Of a stretch of DNA of 64,000 nt, positions 13,840-24,601 are shown in pieces. The stretch spans positions 4,340,001 through 4,404,000 of the forward strand of contig NC_089541.1 of NCBI RefSeq assembly GCF_040115645.1, read 5' to 3'. Both the position numbers and the translations under genes were made by a program. Position 1 is the stretch's first letter. The number at the start of each line of letters is the position of its first letter. The notes below the pieces were generated by a model that was given only the letters and a program-made list of their open reading frames with translations, did no database searches and was not told where the DNA came from. The stretch comes from Euwallacea fornicatus. Taxonomy: Eukaryota > Arthropoda > Insecta > Coleoptera > Curculionidae.

Positions 13840-14600
13840 TTCCTTAAAAAACCACCCCTCCAAGTCATCCTCCAGAGCACCGAGGAACGAGGATGGGTCA
13901 ATTTTTGTCATACCGCCCAATGTAACTCCATTAGTTTAACCCATGAACCAGAAGGTAATAAAAGTCACCAAACTATACAAACGAAAATTTCTATTTTTAT
14001 CTGTCTTATGGAAGAATCCTGAAAACATATCCGCCGTTTTGAAACAGATAACATTACGAGAAGCAGTTTTAAATTTGCATATGGCTTGGAATGCAGTTAA
14101 TCAGCAAATCATACAAAAATGTTAGAACAATCTCTCTCGTACCGATAATCAAGATGAAGATAATGTTTCCTTAAGCGTAATTAGGGCACAATTGCGATCC
14201 AATGATGATGCTCTTGTCAGGGCGTCATTGAATGTTTTTGATTTATTGAAAATAGTGAATACCAACATTATTTACATTCGAGATTATAATACTTTATGGA
14301 ACGAAGACAAGCAGTCGAATGGTGTTAATAAAGAACAAGATAAATAGAATAAAAGAAAGTAAAAGTAAATAAGAAGATAAGAAGAGGGCAGTGAGGGCGA
14401 TGAAGACATTCCCATTGTAGTTAGAAGTGTAGTGAGTGATACATAAATTATACAAGTTTTTAAACAAGCTTTAAATTGACTGAAAGCAAAGAAGTATTAT
14501 ACACGGATATTTTAGTTCTTCGTAAATTACGTGCGCAGGTATCGGAAGTCGATACTAAAGGCCAATTTACGCAGACTAAAATTGTAGATTATTTGTCTTC
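13840..14600 (+). pseudogene. pogo/Tigger-family (DDE_1) transposase C-terminal remnant
   Basis: Reading from about 13846, the translation carries the hallmark VIPPNVTPLV-stop-PMNQKVIK (about 13906-13960), corresponding to the conserved LPPNxTxxxQPxDQ segment of DDE_1 transposases. It is followed by LYKRKFL, then TLREAVLNLHMAWNAV and IIQKC (about 14053-14120), the usual C-terminal helices. In-frame stops replace the expected Gln in the QP motif and a residue after IIQKC. The conserved Asp of DQ is Asn here. Further homologous-looking text continues to about 14340 and fades. The DNA-binding half is not seen. Confidence 0.75.
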
Positions 14601-14639
14601 TAATTAAAAACAAAATATTTTTTCTCTTTAATAAGCAAA

Positions 14640-15060
14640 AAATTATTAAATAAAATTATGTTTTTAATAACAACAATATGGCTAAATTTCGGTCGAATAG
14701 AAGTTTCAAATTGTAACAAATATTCAAACAACCACCATTATTTTTCAAAAATAAATATGTTCTTTTAACCGTCGAATCTAAAACTCTGTTTAGCATTTCT
14801 GGTGTAAGCGTGTTGAATATCTCTACTACACATACTTTTAATTGTTCTTTGTTTTGAAAACTTTGAGTGTACACATTGTTTTTTATGTAACCACAGAGGA
14901 GAAAATTCAATGGAATTACACCTGGAGATCGCGCGGGTCAGAAAACGTCATTATGAGTTCCAATAAATCTTCCTGGAAACTGCCCAGTCATTTCCATAAC
15001 ATTGATTTATTTATTGTGTACCGTTGCTATAAATCAAAATCATAGCTGACTTATCAAAAA
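14640..15060 (-). pseudogene. Mariner-like transposase C-terminal remnant
   Basis: The - strand frame from about 15060 down gives a run aligning with the end of insect DUF4817-type transposases: GQFPGRFIG, then ARSPGVIPLNFLLCGYIKN, then TPEMLNRVLDSTVKR and LFLKNNGG. In the family the middle motif is ARSPDLTPLDFFLWGYLK. The Asp of SPD is Gly and the Asp of PLDFF is Asn, and there is an in-frame stop near 14935, so it is inactive. It abuts the pogo-like remnant on the opposite strand. Confidence 0.8.
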
Positions 15061-16759
15061 ATGTTTTAATGGCTTATCGAGTTTCTGAGAAAAATACCTA
15101 ATGTAACACAGGGCTGAAACGGAATTTTATGACATTTTTAAGAATGTTCAAGAACATTCAATATTGCTCCTATATGAAAATTAAAAAATTAACTGTTTAT
15201 CTCCGAAAGTAAGGAGTAAAGTTAACAAAAAAATTGACAACACTGCTAAGAAGCGTTTCAAAAAAGTGTTTTGATAATGTAAAAATTTCATTCCTCTAAC
15301 TGTATCCATATAAGAGTTATGTTCATAAAAAGAAAACCGCTAAATTCGTTTTTTTTTCGGATACCTTCATAACTTTTTGAAATTTAGCCGATATAAACAA
15401 CACATTATTATTTATTTATTTTAAATTGCGCAAAATTTTCCTAATTTAAGCGATTTGGATCTATTATCCTTTTCACGATCCCTATATTATTCATCCTGAT
15501 CGAGGAAAGACAGTATATGCATTAAACGTTTATTTAGTAAATCGTTTATTATTTAAATCATGTTCGCTAATGTAGACATTTCAATAATGCGAACCACACT
15601 TGATTTGAATTGGTTTGCATTATCGAGCATCTGCTGTATCCAAAATCGCTTCAATTCCGAAGTACAGAGTGTTGGAGTTTAGAAAAAATCTTTTTTTTTT
15701 TAATTGGGGATTGGGAGTTCGGAAAGACGAACACAGCGAATACAACGAACGTGCTCAGTGTACCGAATTGTTGTTATTGTTCATTCTATTTGTTCCTGAG
15801 CACTAGAAACATTAGATTTTAATTAACGGGCAGGCAAAATTAATTGAAAATCATGAAGATATTTTCTACTTACAAACCAGAAAACCCATTTTTTATGGTT
15901 TCTGTTTATATCTTATCATTTCTATGAAAATTAATCTTCGATAAAGTTCATTTTTTATTATATTATCAAATTATCATGCCCTTGTAGCAGTTCAGAGCAA
16001 CTCAGCATGTTAGTTATATGAATGATAATAAAATATTATTAAATTAAATATATCTGCCTGAATTTAAAGCCAGTAACTGAAATTCACTTTCGATGGTCTA
16101 TTAAAGCATTTCCCAGCTCAAAGTAGGTCAAAGTTCCGTACGGAAAAATGGAGAGAAGGTTGTTTTTCCTAGAGAATAGATGTTGAAAATTGACCTGACT
16201 CGAGTCCTTTGGCTATAGTATGACCATTAAGATTTAACAGAAGATAGTACCTGATATCAGATGTCTAGAGGGCATTAAATTTTGCCCTAGGGACTAGAAA
16301 CTAATTAATCAACACCCATTTTCTTCGCGTGGTTAGCGCCGGCACGTTCTTCTGGTATTACTAAGGTGGAGATTAAGCTAAGTAGAAGTGTCAAAATATG
16401 TTGTAAATCTCTGTCATATTTAAACATATAGAATTGGGCAACCAAAATAGTCAACTATGCTTTTTTTTAGTATTCTCTTCATTGACATTCCGACAGTGTT
16501 TGAAGTTAAGTGAATTATACGTTAGACGAAGGGAGTGTTCTTTAGGATTCCTACCTCTTCACAAAACATACACCAAAGAATCTATTTACTTTGAATTGTA
16601 GAGTTGGTCAGTACAAGGATAAATAATTGACAGGGATGGATACGAAAGATATAATCTAGTAACATAACATTGATAGATTTTCTGCTTTGCTCTCTCAACT
16701 GCAAATATAATCTCTGTTTTATATTATATTGTGTGTATGTTGCAATATCTTCTTCTATA
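15061..16759. other. Non-coding interval
   Basis: No gene recognised. Overlapping frames at 15610-15822 (+) show no domain. Confidence 0.5.
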
Positions 16760-17207
16760 TACAGGGTGATTCTTAACCTATGTGCATAAAGTTCGGAAAT
16801 TTAGCTGAAGAAAAATAATGGTTAATAATGAAAAAAAAATGTAGTGAAACATTTTTAATTTCGAAGATACTTGTTTGTTTCAAATAAAAATAAAGGTACC
16901 TGAATATTATAAAATTGAAAATGCATTTAATTTATCATAGCCACAGTTCGAAGTTATTTCCATGCTTTTTAGATACTCGATTGCGCTGAGCAACAAAAAT
17001 TTATCATGAATGAATCTGAACAGTTATTATGATAAATTAAATACATTTTCAATTTAGTGAAATTAAAATTTTTTAAATTCTATTTGAAATAAATTAGTAT
17101 ATGTGAAACTAAACATATTTTACTACTGTTTTTTACTGTTAATCATTATTTCTCCTCAACTATAATTTGCCAAGCTAATGAGTATAGGTTAAGAACCACC
17201 TCATATA
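16760..17207. mobile_element. Foldback MITE, ~450 bp
   Basis: Almost the whole unit is a hairpin. It starts TACAGGGTGATTCTTAACCT, and the inverse of its right end reads AGGTGGTTCTTAACCTA with a decayed terminal motif. The arms share AATAATGGTTAA / AATAATGATTAA and the segment ATTTAATTTATCATA around the centre. There is no coding capacity, so this is a non-autonomous element mobilised by a Tc1/mariner-type transposase. Confidence 0.85.
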
Positions 17208-18500
17208 TAATTTCTCTCCCAAATATTTTTGTCTGCTGTCTTCATGTTGGAAGATTACATGTATACAAACAGTTGCAAAACGGCGCAAACAACATAAAAA
17301 AAAATGTTTATCTTTAAGTCTAGTCTTAATCTTTTTAAAATGATTCAACGTTTTTACTTAACAGATTCCATATTGAGCATATCTGGCGAAAAAAACAGGA
17401 ATTGTTAAAACACCAACAAATAATTTATCATACACATAATATACGCCATATCGATATGGTTGATCAATTTGATAATTTGTAGCTGAATATCATAGAAAGC
17501 ATTAATTTTTGTATATGTCATAGAAATAATTTGTTAAAGTAGCCAGCACCTCAATAATTTGAAGGTAATGTTACTGCTGAGAATTCTGGTATATCTATAA
17601 AGTTTGTTTACTAAAAATTATTATAAAAAGTTTTAAACAAACTCACCATATGACTCATTTGACGCATTCTAGTTTATTCATTTGAAAATAATATACAAAG
17701 CCGGAAGAGTAAAATTTGTAGCTCAATAATATATATTAATTATATTTACATTTTGTGTATTAAACCAATCATTACACCAATTTTAATAATTTAAATCTTT
17801 ACTATTCATATTAATGCTTTACATCATGAGGAAATTTTCCTTCACCATAATATCGGGAATTTGATTACTGACTTCTAATTTCTACATATGTAAATAATTA
17901 TTATAATTACAAGCAAATGAATATTCCCAATCTATTATCATTGATCATGAAAAGTAATTACACCATTCAAGAATCCTTAGGAATATCCTATTTTAAATTA
18001 AATATCTATAAACTCATTTGTTTAAATCTCTTAATTTCTTAACTTTTGCCACACTTCTAACTGGACGAAAATTAAAATCTAATAAACTAAAACTAAAACA
18101 ACCCCTATTGAAAACTTTCTCCGTTTAAGAGCAACATATGGTGCATATTTAATGAAATGATTAGAGCTGATTTTATGTATATGAGATATAAGATCAGCAC
18201 AAGATATGAAAATTAATTCCATACAGAATTTAAATTACAAGATGTTTTGAAAACGTTACAATTCATATTCGTCTTTCTGTACTTGATAAATGCTTTATAT
18301 ATACCTATTTTGATTTTAAAATTATCGTTAGCTACCTATTGTATGTGAGATCTATATATATCTCTTGCTAGGCACTTATCTTCAGGTCGTACGATTGAAT
18401 AAAAATATAGGGAAACTCTAAAAACATGTATTTAGTTAGGTATTTTTGAAATCTCAGAAGTTACGTAAAATAGTATAAAACTGCATTAGAAAAAAAATGC
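17208..18500. other. Non-coding AT-rich interval
   Basis: Nothing recognised between the 16.8 kb hairpin and the tRNA. Confidence 0.5.
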
Positions 18501-18505
18501 AAAAA
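18501..18505 (-). terminator. RNA polymerase III terminator
   Basis: A run of five T on the transcribed - strand, five bases past the tRNA 3' end, which is a standard pol III stop. Confidence 0.8.
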
Positions 18506-18510
18506 TAACT

Positions 18511-18593
18511 TGTCAGAAGTGGGATTCGAACCCACGCCCACAGAGTGGACTGCGACCTGAACGCAGCGCCTTAGACCGCTCGGCCATCCTGAC
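18511..18593 (-). tRNA. tRNA-Leu (anticodon CAG)
   Basis: An 83-nt intronless leucine tRNA, read on the - strand. The acceptor arm GTCAGGA pairs with TTCTGAC (one G-U). The D arm is GCCGAGCGGTCTAAGGC, also the A box. The anticodon stem CTGCG/CGCAG closes the loop TTCAGGT with anticodon CAG at 18557-18559. A long variable arm of class II type follows, then the T arm GTGGGTTCGAATCCCAC with the B-box GGTTCGAATCC. The discriminator base is A, as expected for leucine. All pairing is intact, so it is probably functional and reads CUG codons. Confidence 0.97.
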
Positions 18594-18599
18594 TATGAT

Positions 18600-19281
18600 G
18601 CCTCAGGCACTGAGCACAAACCTAATCTAAGCCCTGTCGTCCATTATAAGCTAGAAATGTGGTTTTCCTTAAATTATCAATATCTTAAAAAATAACGCAG
18701 CAATTAACATTCTGTAAAAGTTACTACTTGAAAGATACTATATTAGCCCCATGACTGGAAATAAAATTATTAGTCTTTTTCAACGAAGAAAATGTTCTTA
18801 AAAAATGTTACTATTGACCATCGATTATACACAAGGAAGGTTCAATACTGGCATTTTTAGCTTCCTCCATACACATTATTCAAAATCCCCAGAATCGGTG
18901 ATGCAGTCAAGGTCAGAACTTTGATCGAAAAATTACCTATCTAAACCACAGCAAATTGTTTAACAAATATTATTATTATCATTGCGAAACCAACAATTCT
19001 TCACTTACAAAATAAAACTGTACTTAAATAGCTAAATTAACATGCGTTCCTATACCTTTTACCCAAGTACATAAGCAGGTCCATACTGGTAATATAATCT
19101 CATGTCTGTGTGTAACAAAATTACTTTCGTATTACTTTTGTATTTTGCAACCCAAAAGTGTTTATATATCCGGTTGAATTATAGAGATGGAGAATAAGGA
19201 AGCAATTATTTATGAAAACTAGAACAATATGAGTTCAAGTGTAGTATATATATGTTTTCTTTGGAAACATAATTTTTTAAA
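18600..19281. other. Non-coding interval
   Basis: Upstream flank of the tRNA gene. No other feature recognised. Confidence 0.5.
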
Positions 19282-20312
19282 TACAGGATGTTTTTTAATG
19301 GATGTTAAAAAAATTAAATGGATGAATTATAAGCTTATTTTAAAGTAAAAACTTTATAACAGATATGTCCTAAATTGTTTCCATTTTGATTTACAGAGTG
19401 GTGAAGTTGAATTTTTTTTTTAACTTTCTCTGTTACTTCTAAATATAATTAACTCAAAATTGGTAGTAACAATCATTTTAGCATTACGAATAAACAGAAA
19501 TAACAAGCATTTAATATACTCTACAGAGCGTTACTTTTTTCGTGGTCGCTCTAAATATTTTACATCAGAACTTTTTTATGTCATTTTCAGATTTTATTCA
19601 TTAACTTCATTTAAGTTTTTATGTTTTTTATAAATTTTTTTGCCTGTTCAGTTTTTTTACTAAAAATAACATTTTAAGAGATATGTGCAAAAATATTTAA
19701 CCATGTTGGGCTCTATTGATCTACTTCTACACAAGTGAACCCTGAAGAAGAGTGAAGGAATAGAACTGTAAATGCTTGCTAAACTATTAGAACTACACCT
19801 GGAATTTTTCATAGAGTCCGCCATTCCATGAGAAAAAAGGTAGAATCTTTTATTTGGTAGGAGGAGGATATTTTTGGTAATTATTTTCAATATTAAATTT
19901 TGCAAATACCTCTTAAACTATTGTTCCTAATAAAAAAAAAACTGAAAAGGTAAACAAGTTAATAAAAGGCATAAGAGATTAAATGAACTTAATAAATAAA
20001 ATCTAATAATGTTTTAAAAAAAGTAGTGATTTAAAATATTGGGAACGACCACGAAAAAAATAATATCCTGTAGAGTAGTTTAAAAAAATGTAATTTCAGT
20101 TTGTAGTGTTAAAATGATCGTTACTACCAATTTTAAGTTATCCTTACAAATGACAGAAAAATTTGTGAAAGTCGAAAAAAAATTAAACTTCAACATCCTG
20201 TAAATCAAAATGGTAGAAATTGAAGAGATGCCTGTATGTAAAGTTTTTATCTGAAAATAAAATCGTGATTCATCTATTTACTTTTTTACGATCCATTAAG
20301 AGATACTCTGTA
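19282..20312. mobile_element. Foldback element, ~1.03 kb, arms ~400 bp
   Basis: Starts TACAGGATGTTTTTTAATGG and ends with the inverse of TACAGAGTATCTCTTAATGG. Arm landmarks are TACCATTTTGATTTACAG, AAAATTGGTAGTAAC and TTTTTTCGTGGTCG, each found once per arm in opposite orientation. The unpaired centre (about 19690-19870) is short and has no transposase. It is the largest simple hairpin here and a non-autonomous relative of the TACAGGGTG elements. Confidence 0.87.
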
Positions 20313-22083
20313 TTGAAAACCTTAGCTATTTGGACCTTTTTCTCAATAATACCATTATTATATTAACTAGTATATTAATGGAGCATGTTATTTCTTATCA
20401 GAAGATTCCACACAAACAGGTTTATTAATGTTGATGGGTTCCAGAGTACAGTGGCGAATCAAGGGGTTACATAAATCTCGCTTATTTGGTATAAATTATT
20501 TAAGAGATGCGTGCTTGTTTCTCTCTATAAACATTATTAACCACAGTGACGTAGACAATGTGTTTTGACTTGTAAATTCGATTCATCTTCGGGTAAACAT
20601 TAATTGAAACTTTTTGCGGTTTTAACGATTTATTATACTTAGAGACTTACAATAATCTTCAAGGAAGAACCAGAAATTGAGCTTAAATTTCTTAATATTC
20701 GCCACTCCGTCACTGGAATTGGACCGAAGCACTTTCTCTTGTGATATAATAAATGAGCCTTGCTACTAGTTAGCATAATAGTCTATACCTATGGTCCGAC
20801 CGGTCGAATGTCCTTAATTCAACGGTAACAGTGGCAGCAAATTGGGTCGAAAGAAATAATATTCATATTGCGTAGGGTCAGTTCAAGTAGAAAAAGATGA
20901 GTAATTGAGGAAATACATGTGTGATCTCTTGGTTTACAGAAATGTGCAGTTGAGTGCACACGCACGAATTCGTTTTAATTGAGCAAATCAAGGACACGGA
21001 TATCACAATTTTCAAGTGAAAATTAATTAATAAACCAAATGAAAGAAGAAAATTGCAAAATTCTGAATCTAAAAATTCGATTTAATATGGAATTTTGCGT
21101 TTAAACACAATAAATACCTAAACTATGTACAGGGTTATATATAATATAATTTAACCTTCAGCAAAGACTATAGGGCTTACTTGAAAAAAAAAATGTTAGA
21201 AATACTAATATTCCTAACTAAGTTTTTCTAAGAAAACTTAATGTAAAAAAAAGTTATGGAAAATATAAAATTTTCATAACGATATTTTTTACCGTAATAT
21301 CCTTTATATTGTTCAAAAATAAAACATAGCTGATTTTTTTTGACAAATAAAGTTTTTTGAATGGAAACTGGCGACTAAACGATCTTTATTTCATAACAAG
21401 GTACAGAATGTAAACATGCAACTCCATTTCATAAATCAGTTAATTAATGAAACTGGCCACGACAATGACCTAGAGACACCGGACAGTGAATATTCTCAAG
21501 TTTATGCCAATTGCCCAGAAGTTTCCCTATGAGGTTTCAATTCAACTACCATATGACGTTCGCTTTATAATTTCGTATATAGCGTGACTGAAAATTGAGT
21601 TTCATAATTTAAGCAACCTTATGACTAAAAATGCGGCAAAAAGTTTTGTTTTTGAGATTCAGAGTCAAAATTTAAAATTTTACTTTGCAATCTTACTTTT
21701 TTAGAAATATCGGTAAGTGGCTAAGCGAGAATCCATAGGCTGCAATTTTATTTTTTTAATCATCCTTTCATTTTTTGACGTGACGATTCCTGACTTCTTT
21801 ATATCTTGGCAACAAAGCATTTGCAAACGTATATTTACAGGAGCAATTTGTCTCATTTTTTCGAAAATTATGCTGTGAAAATTCTGTAACTTAAAAAGTC
21901 GCCATGGATAAGGGGGTCATACAGGTAAAAAGAGATTAGCCCAATTAGTTCTAATGTATGTCTAAATAATTTTTTTTAAATAGTTCAAAATTGAACTACC
22001 TTTTTCTCGCATACTTTAAGAGAAATAAAAGAAGCATTAAAAGTATGACATACTGGATCTCGAGAGTGAAGCGTATGCCGACC
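20313..22083. other. Gene-free interval with one transposon end
   Basis: A TACAGGGTTATAT start at about 21129 looks like another truncated terminus of the same broad group, without a partner. No coding sequence recognised. Confidence 0.4.
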
Positions 22084-23516
22084 TATGCAGTGTGTCCATT
22101 TAGCAGCCCCTCGGACTTCTACGAGTTCATTTGTGATTTTGCAAAAAAAAAACAATTATGGGGATGTACCATATATGAGGCTAATGAAGGTAAATTTTAA
22201 AATTAATGACAATCCTACAGGGTGTCTCACAAAATCGATGCGGTATAAAGAATAACTTTTTCATATGCGACCATCTGCATTTCTTCACTTGATACAATTT
22301 TCTCTTGATCCTGTGTGAATTACTAGTTTTCGTTTCCCTGGGATGCAGTGAGTCAAAGCTAGGGCGTCTCAAAATAATTTGGGACATTTGCGATGTCTTA
22401 TAAAAAAATTTACTTCGTACTTAGCTGAAGTTAAATTCTGGCAATTTTAGGATGGATTCTCACATAAGATCACCTTAACAAGCACAAACACTCATTTAAC
22501 CAAAATACATACAGGGCATTCACAATAACAACGTTAACTTTCACCTTTTCAACTTGAATTTTTTTCAAATTATCAAATAGGATGGTATGTTTTTTTATGA
22601 CGTGGGACGAGATAAAATTCAATATTCTTTATTTTGGTAGAAAATAATGTCTATTTATCTTAAATATTAATGGAATTACTAATTATTTCCGAAAAACCAG
22701 CATTCATGGTTAAGTGTCTGAGTGCTAATCATGCGTTGTCATGATTTAGATGTTTTTTTTTTATAAATTTTGACAGTTCATATACGTTTTTCTGTTCAAG
22801 TTTCTATCATAACTTAAAACAAAAAGACATCGAAACCATGGCACTCATGCTTAACAGTCAGGCACTTCGCTATGAATGTAAGTTTTTTCCGAAATGAATT
22901 ATTAATTCCATTAACAATTAAGATAAATATGACATTATTTTATACAAAAATGAAGATATTTGAATTTCCTTTCTTTTAACGTCATAAAAAGCACACCATT
23001 CTATTTGAAAAAATCGAGAAAGTTGAATTTGAAAAGGTGAGAATTAAAGTTGTTATTGTGAACACCCTGTGTGCATTGTTGGCTAAATGAGCACCCGCAC
23101 CTGTTAAAATGTTCTTAGACATATGAGAATCCATCCTAAAATTATCAAAATCGAATTTAAGCTAACTGTGATATTAAATTTTATGAGGCATTACAAATAT
23201 CAAAAATTTCTTTTAAAACGTTATTGCTTCCAGGCATTGCATTCCTGGATTTAAAAAAAAATCGAGGAACTAACACAGAATCCACAGCGGATTCTATCAC
23301 ATGAAACTAATATAGGTGATTCATGAGATAGAATCCTCCAATTTAAAAAAATTACACTTTATAACGTCGCACTTTTTTAGGACACCTTGTAGGATGATCA
23401 TCGAATTTAAAATTTATTTTCATTAGTCCCATATACATCCCCATAATTGATTTTTTTAATGAAATCACAGCTAAACTCATAGGCGTCCGAGAGGCTGTTA
23501 AATGGACACCTTGTAT
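22084..23516. mobile_element. Three-layer nested hairpin of TACAGGGTG-type elements
   Basis: A 1.43 kb palindromic structure. Outer layer: GTCCATTTAGCAGCCCCTCGGA near 22093 matches the inverse near 23480-23508, and CAATTATGGGGATGTA near 22153 matches the inverse near 23430-23450. Middle layer: CTACAGGGTGTC at 22216 mirrors GACACCTTGTAG ending 23391, with ATTTTAGGATGGATTCTCA near 22445 mirrored near 23125. Inner layer: TACAGGGCATTCACAATAAC at 22510 mirrors GTTATTGTGAACACCCTGTG ending 23072, with further pairing to the centre. No open frame of significance. Confidence 0.85.
22510..23072. repeat. Innermost hairpin layer (MITE of ~563 bp)
   Basis: This layer alone has the form of a complete foldback MITE. 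The terminal TACAGGG and CCCTGTG motifs are in mirror positions. The arms share TCACCTTTTCAACTTGAATT/inverse, AATAGGATGGTATG/inverse and ATTTATCTTAA/inverse. It may have inserted into the loop of an older hairpin. Confidence 0.75.
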
Positions 23517-23924
23517 TTAAATGAACTTTTTACCATATTTTTTGTTGTCGAATATACTATACAATCTAATTTTGAGTTGCAAACAGGAGCATTATGTGAA
23601 ATTAGATATTCATATATTCACGCTGATTCAGAAAACGAAATCAGACAATAATCGTACATTTTAAGTAGGAGCTTTGTTACAGTAACAATGATGAGTTCGT
23701 TAACTCTAACAATCATGGAGACATCAGCTCATTTTGTGCGGTTGAGTTCTATTCATAAGAAGACAAATTGCAATTGAAATATAACTCTATTACTGACTAT
23801 TTATAGTTCATATTATAAGCTCTAAACGGTGTTTAAACAAATCTGGCCTTCAAGTATCTTATCGGCCGTTTCCGAGACAGTCTCACCTAATCAGAAAATT
23901 ACTGAAGAATCAGATTGAGTAATT

Positions 23925-24232
23925 TATCGTGTTAATTAATTGTGAAACCGGTCTTTCTCTAATCTTTCAGAAAGGCCGGTTTCTATGAAAAATCGGCGAC
24001 GTTTTGGGTACGTTCTAGGAACTAATTTCAGTACGGCTATTGAGCTAAAATTCGCATTTAAACCGAAGAGTATTGAAGAAGCCAATTGGGCCCATCGGTA
24101 CCAATTTTTCGTGGAATTTGTTGTGAAACTGGTCGTTCTTTAGTTTTCCAGAAAGGCCAATTTCGATGATAATCAGAGACGTTTTCGGTGCGTTTTAGGA
24201 ACTCATTTCGGTACCGTCATCGAGCCAAACGC
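23925..24232 (+). repeat. Diverged tandem duplication, ~115-130 bp unit
   Basis: Two direct copies about 181 bp apart. Copy 1 (about 23925-24052) and copy 2 (about 24105-24232) share TGTGAAACnGGTC, CAGAAAGGCC, GACGTTTT and TAGGAACTnATTTC. They differ at many positions, so the duplication is old or the sequence is under mixed constraint. The array lies just upstream of the proposed non-coding exon. Confidence 0.75.
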
Positions 24233-24279
24233 CTCTTAAACCATTTTCTTTTCTGTCACTTCTCATTTATCTATCCGGC

Positions 24280-24601
24280 GTCGGTTTAGTCAGCGGTCGG
24301 CAGCAAGTTGAGCACCGTCAGAGAAAAGCACTAGAAAAGCACACGGACGACGGATAGTTATAGCACATTGTGGGTGCCGACTTCTGGTACTGCGGTGCTT
24401 TTAACGCGGTTTGAGCAATTCAACTTTACGAATTTATTTTTGTGCTTGTTTGTTTGTTAATTAACATGGATTGTGTTAATGGATAGCGGATTTTTTCTTG
24501 TACAGTTCGAGAGAGTATCTAAGTTTTTTTTTCTTGTGAAAGGTGTGAGACATTGGATTAAAATTCGGCCACAGTAAAGGGAAAATTCAATTTTTTTTAA
24601 G
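24280..24601 (+). promoter_or_regulatory. Candidate 5' non-coding exon and start region of the Patched-related gene
   Basis: A stretch with raised G+C that ends in the consensus donor AAG/GTGAGTG after 24601. It has no long open frame but carries a short upstream frame of six codons (ATG at 24466, stop at 24484-24486) in good context (AACATGG). The next gene on the same strand is the Patched-related gene, whose ATG at 43568 follows directly on an acceptor (TTGTTTTAG). I infer that this is its 5' untranslated exon, joined over a ~19 kb intron. The transcription start is not defined; GTCAGCG near 24290 is only a weak initiator match. Confidence 0.35.

Noticed and set aside
21991..22200. 69-codon open frame with ordinary-looking amino-acid content
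   Set aside because: It lies in the outer arm of the nested hairpin and its sequence is repeated in inverted form at 23400-23510.
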